In this document: positions 22,287 to 30,514 of the stretch, piece after piece
Numbering within the stretch: the first letter of the stretch is position 1
Layout: every line of letters begins with the position of its first letter
Assembly: GCF_008728855.1 (NCBI RefSeq)
Contig: NZ_CP042906.1
Span: 4,865,001 to 4,929,000 of the forward strand
Direction: 5' to 3'
DNA length: 64,000 nucleotides
Source: Hypericibacter terrae
GTDB taxonomy: Bacteria; Pseudomonadota; Alphaproteobacteria; Dongiales; Dongiaceae
The notes under the pieces: model-generated
What the model saw: the letters and a program-made list of their open reading frames with translations, nothing else
What the model was told of the DNA's origin: nothing
The model's database searches: none
Translations under genes and position numbers: made by a program

Positions 22287-23747
22287 ATGGCAGCAGCCGA
22301 GGCACCGGCGAGAGTGGATCTGGTCTTGCGCGGCGGCACGGTCATCGACGGCACCGGCAAGGCGCGCTATCGCGCCGATCTGGCGATCGACCAGGGCCGC
22401 ATCACCGCCATCGGCGATCTTGGCCGCACGGCGGGGTCGGTCGAGAGGGATGCGACGGGTCGCATTGTCGCACCCGGGTTCATCGACGTTCACACCCATG
22501 ACGACGGGCTCCTGCTGGTCCAACCCGACATGGCGCCCAAGGTGAGCCAGGGCGTCACCAGCGTGGTGATCGGCAACTGCGGCTTCAGCCTGGCGCCGCT
22601 CACCCCGCGGGCGACCCTGCCGCAGGAATTCCGACTGCTGGGCGATGACGAGATCTATCGCTATCCGACCATGGCGCGCTATTTCGAGGCCTTCGATCGG
22701 GCGCCGAGTGCCACCCATATCGCGGCGCTGGTCGGCCACTCGACGCTGCGCATGGGAGCGATGACCGATCTCGAGCGGGCGGCGACGCCGGCGGAATGCG
22801 CGCAGATGAGCCGGGTACTCGACGAATGCCTCGGCGCCGGCGCCATCGGCTTCTCGACCGGCCTGGAATATCCGACGAACGCCGCCGCCAGCACGGACGA
22901 GATCGTGGCCGTCGCCGAAACCCTGTCGGCGCATCGCGGCCTCTATGTCACCCACACCCGCGACTATGTCGACGATATCGACGGCGCCATGGAAGAGGCC
23001 TTCGAGATCGGACGGCGCGTGAAGGCCGCGGTCGTGCTGTCGCATCACCAGGGCGACGGCAAGAAGAACCATGGCCATGCGGCGCGCACGCTGGCGCGCT
23101 ACGACCGCGCGGCCGCCCGGCAACCGGTCGGCCTCGACGTCTATCCTTATATCGCCGGCTCGACCACGATCATGCCCGATTTCGTCGCCGACGCCGAACG
23201 CGTGCTCATCACCTGGTCGGATGCGATGCCGCAGGCCGGCGGGCGCGACCTCGACGATATCGCGCGCGAGATGCAGGTCGACCGCCAGGAGGCGGCGCTG
23301 CGCCTGCTGCCGGGGGGCGCCATCTACTTCGTCCTCGACGAGGGCGACGTCAGGCGCATCCTGGCGCACCCGAACGCAATGATCGGATCCGATGGGCTGC
23401 CCTTCGGCCGCAAGGTGCATCCCCGACTGTGGGGCACCTTCCCGCGCGTGCTTGGCCATTATGCGCGCGAGGTCGGGCTCTTCACGCTCGAGGAAGCGGT
23501 GCGCAAGATGACGAGCCTCTCGGCCGAGCGGTTCGGCCTCGCGGGTCGCGGCCGGATCGAGGTGGGATTTGCCGCCGACCTGGTGATCTTCGATGCCGGC
23601 AACATCATCGACCGCGCCACCTACGAGGATCCGACCCGGCCTGCCGCCGGCATCGATGCCGTGCTGGTCGCGGGCGAAGCGGTCTGGGAGCAGGGCCGAT
23701 CGACGGGAGCGCGCCCCGGCCGCGTACTGCGTCATGGCCGCGCCTGA
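22287..23747 (+). CDS. N-acyl-D-amino-acid deacylase family amidohydrolase
   Basis: Zinc amidohydrolase predicted to release D-amino acids from N-acyl-D-amino acids. From the ATG at 22287 (AAGGAGA seven bases upstream) the chain is 486 residues, the usual length. Motifs: LVLRGGTVIDGTGKARYRADL (about 12-31), metal-binding FIDVHTHDDGLL (about 66-77), GNCGFSLAPL, VTHTRDY, VLSHHQGDGKKNHG and the late IGSDGLPFGRKVHPRLWGTFPRVLG. These are the positions of D-aminoacylase ligands. It overlaps the next methyltransferase gene by 14 bases. Confidence 0.87.
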   Translation: MAAAEAPARVDLVLRGGTVIDGTGKARYRADLAIDQGRITAIGDLGRTAGSVERDATGRIVAPGFIDVHTHDDGLLLVQPDMAPKVSQGVTSVVIGNCGFSLAPLTPRATLPQEFRLLGDDEIYRYPTMARYFEAFDRAPSATHIAALVGHSTLRMGAMTDLERAATPAECAQMSRVLDECLGAGAIGFSTGLEYPTNAAASTDEIVAVAETLSAHRGLYVTHTRDYVDDIDGAMEEAFEIGRRVKAAVVLSHHQGDGKKNHGHAARTLARYDRAAARQPVGLDVYPYIAGSTTIMPDFVADAERVLITWSDAMPQAGGRDLDDIAREMQVDRQEAALRLLPGGAIYFVLDEGDVRRILAHPNAMIGSDGLPFGRKVHPRLWGTFPRVLGHYAREVGLFTLEEAVRKMTSLSAERFGLAGRGRIEVGFAADLVIFDAGNIIDRATYEDPTRPAAGIDAVLVAGEAVWEQGRSTGARPGRVLRHGRA

Positions 23748-24276
23748 CGCGAGCGAGCCGGCCTCGCCCTGGGTCCAGCGGTTCGCGGCGCTGGTTCCGC
23801 CGGGGCCGATTCTCGATCTCGCCTGCGGCAAGGGCCGCCACAGCCGCTACTTCCTCAAGGCGGGGCGCGCCGTGACCGGTGTCGATATCGATCTCGCCGG
23901 CGTGGCCGACTTGCTGTCCCATCCGGATTTCGAAGCGATCGCCGCCGATCTGGAGAACGGCGCGCCCTGGCCCCTGGGCGAGCGACGCTTCGCCGGTGTG
24001 GTGGTGACCAACTATCTTCACCGCCCGCTCTTCCCGTCGCTCCTCGACGCGGTCGCGACCGGCGGCCTGCTGATCTACGAGACCTTCGCCGCCGGCAATG
24101 AGCGGTTCGGCCGGCCGCGCAATCCCGAGTTTCTGTTGCGGCCGGGCGAGCTGCTGGACCTCACCCGTGGCCGATTCCGCGTTCTCGCTTATGAGGATAT
24201 GGAACAGGCGATGCCTTACCCGGCCTGTTTTCAACGGCTTGCCGCCGTACATTTGCTGTCATCGGACGCGGCATAA
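23734..24276 (+). CDS. Small class I SAM-dependent methyltransferase
   Basis: A 180-residue methyltransferase with motif I ILDLACGKGRHSRYFL (about 30-45), GVDIDLAGVADL and a VVVTNYLHRPLFPSLLDAV core that resembles TehB-type enzymes. Conserved tail FAAGNERFGRPRNPEFLLRPGELL recurs in this small family. The ATG at 23734 falls inside the end of the deacylase gene, so the two are coupled. The substrate cannot be told from the sequence. Confidence 0.8.
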   Translation: MAAPDASEPASPWVQRFAALVPPGPILDLACGKGRHSRYFLKAGRAVTGVDIDLAGVADLLSHPDFEAIAADLENGAPWPLGERRFAGVVVTNYLHRPLFPSLLDAVATGGLLIYETFAAGNERFGRPRNPEFLLRPGELLDLTRGRFRVLAYEDMEQAMPYPACFQRLAAVHLLSSDAA

Positions 24277-24302
24277 GCTCTGGCCCCCGGCAAAACCCCG
24301 CC

Positions 24303-24308
24303 TATAAT
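24303..24308 (+). promoter_or_regulatory. Candidate -10 box upstream of the peroxiredoxin gene
   Basis: A perfect TATAAT stands 58 bases before the peroxiredoxin ATG in otherwise GC-rich DNA. The matching -35 region (around 24280) is poor, so this could depend on an activator or be chance. Confidence 0.4.
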
Positions 24309-24365
24309 CCCCGCCGGAACGCGTCGGCACGAGGCCCACGAAGAAAAACAGAGGAGACTCGAGAC

Positions 24366-25001
24366 ATGGCAGTTCAACTTGGCGATATCGCCCCCGACTT
24401 CGTTCAGGAATCGACCGAAGGCACGATCAAGTTCCATGACTGGATCGGCGACAAATGGGCGGTGTTGTTTTCGCACCCGAAGGACTTCACCCCGGTCTGC
24501 ACCACCGAGCTGGGCGCCGTGGCGAAGCTCAAGCCGGAATTCGACAAGCGCAATGTGAAGGTGATCGGCCTCAGCGTCGATCCCGTCACCGACCATCGCA
24601 AATGGGCGCAGGACATCCAGGACACGCAGGGTGCGGCGCTCAACTTCCCCCTGCTCGGCGATGCCGACAGGAAGGTGTCGAACCTCTATGGCATGATCCA
24701 TCCCAATGCCAACGACACGCTGACGGTGCGCTCGGTGTTCGTGATCGGGCCCGACAAGAAGGTGAAGCTGACCATCACCTATCCGGCCAGCACGGGTCGC
24801 AATTTCGACGAGATCCTGCGGGTGATCGATTCCCTGCAGCTCACGGCGAACCACAAGGTTGCCACCCCGGTGAACTGGAAGGACGGCCAGGACTGCATCA
24901 TCGTCCCCTCGCTCTCGGACGAGGACGCCAAGAAGCTGTTCCCGAAGGGCTGGAAGACGCTGAAGCCCTACTTGCGCGTCACGCCGCAGCCCAATCGGTA
25001 A
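24366..25001 (+). CDS. 1-Cys peroxiredoxin (Prx6 type)
   Basis: Thiol peroxidase that reduces hydrogen peroxide and organic hydroperoxides. The 211 residues show the active site FSHPKDFTPVCTTELGA with peroxidatic Cys45, the conserved Arg region NDTLTVRSVFVIGPDKKVKLTI and the long Prx6 C-terminal domain (VNWKDGQDCIIVPSLSDEDAKKLFP). There is no resolving Cys in a typical 2-Cys position, so it needs an outside reductant; the glutaredoxin gene 1 kb downstream is a possible partner. Good GAGGAG ribosome site. A strong terminator follows. Confidence 0.95.
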   Translation: MAVQLGDIAPDFVQESTEGTIKFHDWIGDKWAVLFSHPKDFTPVCTTELGAVAKLKPEFDKRNVKVIGLSVDPVTDHRKWAQDIQDTQGAALNFPLLGDADRKVSNLYGMIHPNANDTLTVRSVFVIGPDKKVKLTITYPASTGRNFDEILRVIDSLQLTANHKVATPVNWKDGQDCIIVPSLSDEDAKKLFPKGWKTLKPYLRVTPQPNR

Positions 25002-25035
25002 GCCGATCCGGGCGAGTTCGGAATCTTCGTATGAA

Positions 25036-25068
25036 AAACGGCGGCGCCCGCGAGGGCAGCCGCCGTTT
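25036..25068. terminator. Intrinsic terminator after the peroxiredoxin gene
   Basis: AAACGGCGGC (25036-25045) pairs perfectly with GCCGCCGTTT (25059-25068) around a 13-base loop. It ends with TTT and starts with AAA, and it lies between convergent genes, so it probably serves both. Confidence 0.8.
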
Positions 25069-25094
25069 CCTTTGAAGCCTAATGAGATCCCGCG

Positions 25095-25952
25095 CTATTC
25101 GCCGGCGGCGCGCAAGACCGTAGCCGGCGCGGGACCGCTGAAGTCGCGGTCATGGCGCAGCGCCGGAATCATGCCGCGCGCCTCCTCGACTTTGGCCGGA
25201 TCGATCACGGCCGTCACGACGCCGGGTTCGGTCCCGCCATCGGCCAGCAGCTCGCCCCAGGGCGAGACGATCAGGGAATGGCCGAAGGTCCTGCGGCCCT
25301 CCGCATGCTCGCCGCATTGGGCGGGGGCGAAGACGAAGGCGCCGGTCTCGATCGCGCGCGCCCGCAGCAGCACATGCCAATGGGCCTCGCCCGTCGGCCG
25401 CGTGAAGGCCGCCGGCACGGTGATGAAGCTGGCGCCGCCCTTTGCGAGGGCGCGATAGAGATAGGGGAAGCGCAGGTCGTAGCAGATGGTGAGGCCCAGC
25501 CGGCCCCAGGGCAGATCGGCGACGACCGCCTCGCGACCCGGCCGGAAGGTCGCGGATTCGCGATAGCTCTCGCCGGCTTTGAGATCGACATCGAACATAT
25601 GGATCTTGTCGTAGCGCGCGGCGACGCGACCCTTCGGATCGAACAGGAAGGATCGGTTGGCGCAGCTCGTATCATCGAGCTTGATGGCGATCGAGCCCAG
25701 CAGCAGCCAGGCGGCGGTCTCTTTCGCGAGCTCGGCGAAGGCCGGCAGCAGCGGATGTTCGGCCTCGGGCTTGGCCTTCTGCAGCAGCGCCGGCTTGTTC
25801 GGCTCCATCATGCCGGTGTCCTCCGGCGTGAGGATGAAGTCGGCCCCTTGGGCTTTCGCTTGCCGGACGAGATCGCGCGACATGCGGATGTTCGGCTCGG
25901 CGTCCCGCGCCGCCGTCATCTGCACAAGGCCGACCTTGAAGGGAACCGCCAT
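25095..25952 (-). CDS. Carbon-nitrogen hydrolase, Nit1/Nit2 type
   Basis: Nitrilase-superfamily amidase of 285 residues with the Glu-Lys-Cys triad: Glu in LTPEDTGM (about 43), Lys in RYDKIHMFDVDL (about 116) and Cys in TICYDLRFPYLYRAL (about 155). These sequences are those of the Nit branch, whose members hydrolyse deaminated glutathione or act as omega-amidases. Coupling to grxC by a one-base overlap (TGATG) fits a role in glutathione housekeeping. The exact substrate is inference. Confidence 0.9.
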   Translation of the reverse strand: MAVPFKVGLVQMTAARDAEPNIRMSRDLVRQAKAQGADFILTPEDTGMMEPNKPALLQKAKPEAEHPLLPAFAELAKETAAWLLLGSIAIKLDDTSCANRSFLFDPKGRVAARYDKIHMFDVDLKAGESYRESATFRPGREAVVADLPWGRLGLTICYDLRFPYLYRALAKGGASFITVPAAFTRPTGEAHWHVLLRARAIETGAFVFAPAQCGEHAEGRRTFGHSLIVSPWGELLADGGTEPGVVTAVIDPAKVEEARGMIPALRHDRDFSGPAPATVLRAAGE

Positions 25953-26212
25953 CAGGCGGCGCTCACCAGCGGCATCAGGCCGCCCTTCTTATCGAGCGCA
26001 TAGAGATCGTCGCAGCCGCCGATATGGCGCTCGCCGACGAAAATCTGCGGCACCGTGCGCCGCCCTTGAGAGCGCCGCACCATTTCCTCGCGCTTGATGT
26101 GGTCGGCACCGACATCGATCTCGGTGAAAGCGATGCCGCGATCCGCCAGCAGCTTCTTGGCGCGGTGGCAATAGCCGCAGAACTGTGACGTGTAGACCTC
26201 GACTTTGGGCAT
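25952..26212 (-). CDS. grxC: Glutaredoxin 3
   Basis: An 86-residue dithiol glutaredoxin that passes electrons from glutathione to disulfides. The active site CGYC is at residues 12-15, followed by RAKKLLADRGI; the glutathione-binding TVPQIFVGERHIGGCDDLYAL (about 57-77) includes the cis-Pro. One extra Cys follows GG. Its stop overlaps the start of the Nit hydrolase by one base. Confidence 0.96.
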   Translation of the reverse strand: MPKVEVYTSQFCGYCHRAKKLLADRGIAFTEIDVGADHIKREEMVRRSQGRRTVPQIFVGERHIGGCDDLYALDKKGGLMPLVSAA

Positions 26213-26389
26213 GTCGTCCTCGTCATAGGGCCCGCCTTACCAACCCGACCGGCCGACCCAAGGGCCTCGATAAGAAGGTGGCATGACCACCCCTATTTGT
26301 CATCTAGAGGGCTTAAGGAATGCTCACGCACGCAAGATTTCATAATGGTTAGAATAAGTTCCGCTTGGCATGGCTGCCCTGGCGCGGGC

Positions 26390-27154
26390 TCATACCGGCC
26401 GGACGACGCGGGCCAGGGTCAGGAGATCGACCGAATCCGCCCCTCCCGCCAGGAGGGCCCGGGCACAGGCGCCGGCCGTAGCCCCGGTGGTCAGCACATC
26501 GTCGATCAGGAGCACGCGGCGGCCTTCGAGCCGGGCCCGGTGGCGCTCCGTCACCATGAAGGCCCCGGCCACATTTTCGCGCCGCTGGGTGGCGCCCATC
26601 CGCCCTTGCGACGGCGTCGCGCGCTTGCGGGTCAGGAGGTCGGCGCAATGCGGCTTGCCCGAGGCGCGCGCCACATGGCTCGCAAGCAAGGCCGCCTGGT
26701 TGTAGCGGCGGCGGAACAGGCGCCAGCGATGCAGCGGCACGGGTGCGACCAGATCGGCGTCCCGCAGCAGCTCGGCCCCGGCATTGGCGAGCCATCGCCC
26801 CAGCGCCGGCGCCGCGTCGGTGCGGTCGGCATGTTTGAAGGCGATGATGAGGCCGCGGCTGGCATCGTCATAGCGCAGCACCGCGCGCGCGCGCGCATAG
26901 GCCGGACGCTCGCGCAGACAAGCGCCGCAGAGCGTTTCGCCCTCCGTCTCGCCCTGGCCATAGTCGAACGGATAGCCGCAGCAACTGCAGCAGGGCGGTC
27001 CCAGCACCGTCATCCGCGCCCAGCAGCCGGCGCAGAGCGCACCCGCGGTGCCGACCGAGGCGCCGCAGACGAGGCAGCGCGGCGGCAGTAAGGCATCGAG
27101 CGCGGATCGGCCCAGCGCGATGGTACGCGTGGCCCAAGGAGCGACTTCCACCAT
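26390..27154 (-). CDS. ComF family protein (phosphoribosyltransferase fold)
   Basis: Relative of competence protein ComF. It starts with an N-terminal zinc-ribbon made of cysteine pairs (CLVCGA, CAGCW, CCSCCGYPFDYGQ, LCGACLRE) and ends in a phosphoribosyltransferase domain with the PRPP loop RRVLLIDDVLTTGATAGACARAL. ComF proteins take part in handling internalised or recombining single-stranded DNA. I use the ATG at 27154 (254 residues); a TTG at 27202 would add 16 residues but has no better site. The neighbours grxC, Nit and the NDUFAF5-like gene recur together in Alphaproteobacteria. Confidence 0.88.
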   Translation of the reverse strand: MVEVAPWATRTIALGRSALDALLPPRCLVCGASVGTAGALCAGCWARMTVLGPPCCSCCGYPFDYGQGETEGETLCGACLRERPAYARARAVLRYDDASRGLIIAFKHADRTDAAPALGRWLANAGAELLRDADLVAPVPLHRWRLFRRRYNQAALLASHVARASGKPHCADLLTRKRATPSQGRMGATQRRENVAGAFMVTERHRARLEGRRVLLIDDVLTTGATAGACARALLAGGADSVDLLTLARVVRPV

Positions 27155-27229
27155 GGCGCGAACTTTCGAGCGACACCGCGCGCCTGTCAATTGGTCCGTC
27201 AACAGACGATCACTCCCTAACTATCTTCA

Positions 27230-27398
27230 CCTCCCCCCTTGAGGGGGAGGCTGGGGTGGGGGGGTGGAAGCCGGTCTCCCTGTTGATAAACCTGCTTCGA
27301 CAGTCGTCTCGTCTCAACAGTAACAAGACGTCGCGCTCACGACCTTCATCGCGCTCTTCGATCACCCCCCACCCTAACCTCCCCCTCAAGGGGGGAGG
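27230..27398. repeat. Pair of inverted 34-base intergenic repeats
   Basis: Copy A (27230-27263) begins CCTCCCCCCTTGAGGGGGAGG and copy B (27365-27398) is its reverse complement with two differences; 101 bases lie between them. Each copy is itself a hairpin around TTGA. The pair can fold into a long cruciform or, in RNA, a large stem. It occupies the divergent region between comF and the methyltransferase gene and looks like a small REP- or MITE-type element. Confidence 0.75.
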
Positions 27399-27439
27399 GG
27401 ATAAGAGAAGGAACCTTTCCCGGAACGGCGGGCCGCGCC

Positions 27440-28363
27440 ATGATCGCCGGCATCATGGATCCGACGCTCGCCCCCTTCGACCGGCGCCGCCTGCGCCTGC
27501 ATCGCGACCGCGCGGCCCCGGGTTGGGCCCAGCATGATTTCCTGTTCGAGGATGTGGCCGGGCGGCTGGCCGAGCGGGTGAGCGATTTCGCCCGCCGGTT
27601 CGAGCTGGCGCTCGATCTGGGCTGCCATGGCGGCGAGCTGGGCCGGGCGCTGGCGCCGACGGGCAAGGTCGACCGGCTGGTGCAGAGCGATCTTTCGACG
27701 GCGATGCTGCGGCGGGCGGCACCCGATGGCGGGCTGGCCCTGGTGGCCGACGAGGAGTTCCTGCCCTTTGCGGCCGAAAGCCTCGATCTGGTGATGAGCA
27801 ATCTGTCGCTGCATTGGGTCAACGACCTGCCGGGCGCGCTGCTGCAGATCCGCCACGCGCTGAAGCCGGACGGCCTGTTCCTGGCGGCAATGTTCGGGGC
27901 GGGAACCCTGATCGAGCTGCGCGATGCGCTGGCCGAGGCGGAACTCGAGATCCGTGGCGGCGCCAGCCCGCGCGTGGCGCCCCTGCCCGAGCTGCGCGAT
28001 GCGGCGGGTCTGCTGCAGCGCGCGGGCTTCGCGCTTCCGGTTGCCGATCATGAGATCATCACCGTCACCTATGCCGATCCCTTCCGCCTGCTGGCGGATC
28101 TGCGCGGCATGGGCGAAGCCTCGGCGCTGGTTTCAGTCGGTGCCCTCTCCCGGCCCAGCCTGCTGCGCGCGGCCGAGCTCTATGCCGGGCGTCATGCCGA
28201 CGCCGAGGGCCGGATCAAGGCAACCTTTCGGATCCTGTTTCTCGCCGGCTGGGCGCCGCACGAATCGCAGCAGAAGGCGCTGCGCCCGGGAAGCGCCAAG
28301 GCGCGGCTTGCGGAAGCGCTGGGAACTCAGGAACGTCCCTTGAAGAGCACGGGCGAAGATTGA
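27440..28363 (+). CDS. Methyltransferase-domain protein, NDUFAF5-like
   Basis: A 307-residue SAM-fold protein close in pattern to mitochondrial NDUFAF5, a complex I assembly factor. Visible: FDRRRLRLHRDRAAPGW near the N-terminus, motif I ALDLGCHGGELGRAL (about 56-70), LPFAAESLDLVMSNLSLHWVNDLPGALLQI (about 108-137) and the tail ILFLAGWAPHESQQKALRPGSAKARL, a mark of this subfamily. BioC is a related alternative but lacks that tail. Its last 37 bases overlap the end of the convergent glycosyltransferase gene. Confidence 0.85.
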   Translation: MIAGIMDPTLAPFDRRRLRLHRDRAAPGWAQHDFLFEDVAGRLAERVSDFARRFELALDLGCHGGELGRALAPTGKVDRLVQSDLSTAMLRRAAPDGGLALVADEEFLPFAAESLDLVMSNLSLHWVNDLPGALLQIRHALKPDGLFLAAMFGAGTLIELRDALAEAELEIRGGASPRVAPLPELRDAAGLLQRAGFALPVADHEIITVTYADPFRLLADLRGMGEASALVSVGALSRPSLLRAAELYAGRHADAEGRIKATFRILFLAGWAPHESQQKALRPGSAKARLAEALGTQERPLKSTGED

Positions 28364-29382
28364 GGGGCGGGCTCGTCCCACACGACCCGCGGGCCGGTCT
28401 CGTTGGCCGCCTGCGGCAGATCCTCCGACAGCCCGTAGCAGCGCCGCACGATATAGAGCGGGCGCGCTTTGACCTCCTCGAAGATGCGGCCGATATAGCT
28501 GCCGAGCACGCCCAGCGACAGCAGTTGCATGCCGCCGAGGAAGGTGATCGAGACGACGATGGTCTCGAAGCCCGGCACATCGATGCCCCAGAAGATCGCG
28601 CGCACCACGCGCCAGGCGCCATAGAGCAGGCTGAGGCCGGCGACCGCGGCGCCGATCCAGCTCCATATCCGCAAGGGCAGGGTCGAGAATGCGGTGAAGG
28701 CATCCATCGCGAAACCGATCAGCCGCGACAGCCGCCAATGGCTCTGGCCCCGCATGCGCGCGTCTTCGCGATAGACGAGGCCGGTCTGGCGGAATCCGAC
28801 CCAGCTATAGATCCCTTTGAGGAAGCGGGTGCGCTCGGGCAATTGCCGGATCGCCGCGATGACATGGCGGTCCATCAGCCTGAAGTCGCCCGCCTCCGCC
28901 GGCAGCTTGGTCCGCGAGGCCAGCGAGAACAGGCGGTAGAAGAGATGGCGCAGGAGCCGATGAAGACCCCGCACGTCGCGCGCTTCGCGCACCATATAGA
29001 CGACGTCGTTGCCTTCCTGCCAGGCCGCGATCATGGCGCCCATCATCTCGGGCGGATGCTGGCCGTCGCCGTCCATGACCACCACGGCGTCGGCATCGGC
29101 ATGATCGAGCCCGGCGGTCAGCGCATATTCCTTGCCGAAGTTGCGCGAAAGGTCGATCACCGCGATGCGCGGCTCGAGGCGGCGCGCCTGCAGCAGCACC
29201 GCCAGCGTGTCGTCGCCGCTGCCGTCATTGACGCAGATCACGCGCCAGCCGGGCGCGACGGCGCCGCTGCGCTCGACCACGGCCAGGGCATCGCGCAGCC
29301 GATCGAGAAAGGCCGCCGCCCCGGGCCCTTCATTGAAGAAGGGCACCACCACCGCCAAATTGATAGGATCGCTTTTGCTCAT
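28327..29382 (-). CDS. Family 2 glycosyltransferase, DPM1/GtrB type
   Basis: Membrane glycosyltransferase that moves sugars to a lipid carrier such as undecaprenyl phosphate. GT-A catalytic part: VVVPFFNEG (about 11-19), VNDGSGDDT, NFGKEYALTAGL and the metal-binding DGDGQHPP (about 104-111), then QSHWRLSRL. Two C-terminal membrane spans follow (IWSWIGAAVAGLSLLYGAW; TFLGGMQLLSLGVLGSYIG), as in GtrB/ArnC relatives. It stands divergent from the ChbG-type deacetylase gene with 82 bases between, and the two may modify the same lipid-linked or surface sugar. Confidence 0.88.
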   Translation of the reverse strand: MSKSDPINLAVVVPFFNEGPGAAAFLDRLRDALAVVERSGAVAPGWRVICVNDGSGDDTLAVLLQARRLEPRIAVIDLSRNFGKEYALTAGLDHADADAVVVMDGDGQHPPEMMGAMIAAWQEGNDVVYMVREARDVRGLHRLLRHLFYRLFSLASRTKLPAEAGDFRLMDRHVIAAIRQLPERTRFLKGIYSWVGFRQTGLVYREDARMRGQSHWRLSRLIGFAMDAFTAFSTLPLRIWSWIGAAVAGLSLLYGAWRVVRAIFWGIDVPGFETIVVSITFLGGMQLLSLGVLGSYIGRIFEEVKARPLYIVRRCYGLSEDLPQAANETGPRVVWDEPAPQSSPVLFKGRS

Positions 29383-29464
29383 CGGCCCGCCCGCATGGCT
29401 TTGCCATCACCGTTGAGCAGATCGTGTGTCGAGACTGCGGCGAGAAAGTGTCCGGCTTCATAAA

Positions 29465-30283
29465 ATGCGATTAATGTCCTCCCCCCTGGTGTGCGCGGAC
29501 GATTACGGCCTGGCACCCGGCGTCGATCGGGCGATCCGCGAGCTGGCCGCCGACCGGCGTCTCGATGCCATCAGCGTCATGACCGTTTTCGACGATTTCG
29601 ACAGCGAGATCGCGCCTCTCGTCGCGGTCGCGGGCCCCTGCCGGATCGGGCTGCATTTCACCCTGACCGATTTTTCGCCGCTCGGCCCGATGAAGAAAAT
29701 TTCACCAAACGGCCGACTTCCCTCCATGGCCCTGTTCCTGCTGCGCGCCTATACACGCCAGCTCGACGGCCGGGAGATCGCGGCCGAGCTGGAGCGGCAG
29801 TTCCAGCGGCTGGCGACGGCGCTGGGACGCAAGCCCGATTTCATCGATGGCCACAAGCATGTGCAGGTGCTGCCGATCGTGCGCGAGGTGGTGCTGGCCC
29901 ACGCCCGCCGTCATGACGTGCCGGTGCGCATGATCGAGCTGCCCGCAGGCGTCGCCAAGAATGCGCTGCCCCAGCAGGGCAAGGCCGCCATGCTCGGCCG
30001 GATGGGGCGGCGGCTGGCGGAGGAGGCTGGCGATCAGGCCCTCAATCGCGGCTTCCTGGGCGTGCGCAGTTTCAGTCCCCGCGAATCCTATCGCGCGCTG
30101 TTCCGCCGTTGGCTCGCGGTGGCGCCGACCGGCAGCCTGATCATGTGCCATCCGGGATTTCCCGACGAGACGCTGGCGGCGCGCGACTGCGTCACGACCA
30201 CGCGCGCCGGCGAGTTCGCCTATCTCTCCAGCCCCGGCTATCTCGCCGACCGGGCGGAATACGCCCGCAGGCAGAAGAACTAA
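29465..30283 (+). CDS. ChbG/HpnK family polysaccharide or glycolipid deacetylase
   Basis: YdjC-fold metal-dependent deacetylase. Typical marks: LVCADDYGLAPGVDRAI (Asp-Asp metal site near the N-terminus), GLHFTLTDFSPL, DGHKHVQVLPIVREVVLAHA (the His-x-His region) and MCHPGF near the C-terminus. The HpnK branch is tied to hopanoid glycolipid work, the ChbG branch to chitooligosaccharides; nothing here decides between them. Start at ATG 29465 (272 residues); GTG 29426 and ATG 29474 are alternatives. It is the last gene before the lower-GC restriction island. Confidence 0.85.
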   Translation: MRLMSSPLVCADDYGLAPGVDRAIRELAADRRLDAISVMTVFDDFDSEIAPLVAVAGPCRIGLHFTLTDFSPLGPMKKISPNGRLPSMALFLLRAYTRQLDGREIAAELERQFQRLATALGRKPDFIDGHKHVQVLPIVREVVLAHARRHDVPVRMIELPAGVAKNALPQQGKAAMLGRMGRRLAEEAGDQALNRGFLGVRSFSPRESYRALFRRWLAVAPTGSLIMCHPGFPDETLAARDCVTTTRAGEFAYLSSPGYLADRAEYARRQKN

Positions 30284-30514
30284 AGACCCCCTCGTCCGAC
30301 TGCCTCGATGCCGAGCCAAGATTAGAAGCTGTGAGCTGAGCGCATAATCCGGGTCACTAAAGATGAACCCGGGCCCGCAAACCCTATTGCAGGGCCTCCG
30401 ACCGAATTTCTGAGCTATTGCGCGTTGGAGTTGCGCTGGTAACGTGGCAGTGGCTCCCAGAGTCGCGGTGGGAGGGGTTATTCAGAAATATGTACTGGCT
30501 CGAAAGGACAATAG

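Noticed and set aside
30284-30514. Possible tRNA or attachment site at the left edge of the restriction island
   Set aside because: A CCGGGT...ACCCGG hairpin is present near 30347-30371 but no cloverleaf can be drawn, and no matching direct repeat was found at the right edge near 33000-33110.
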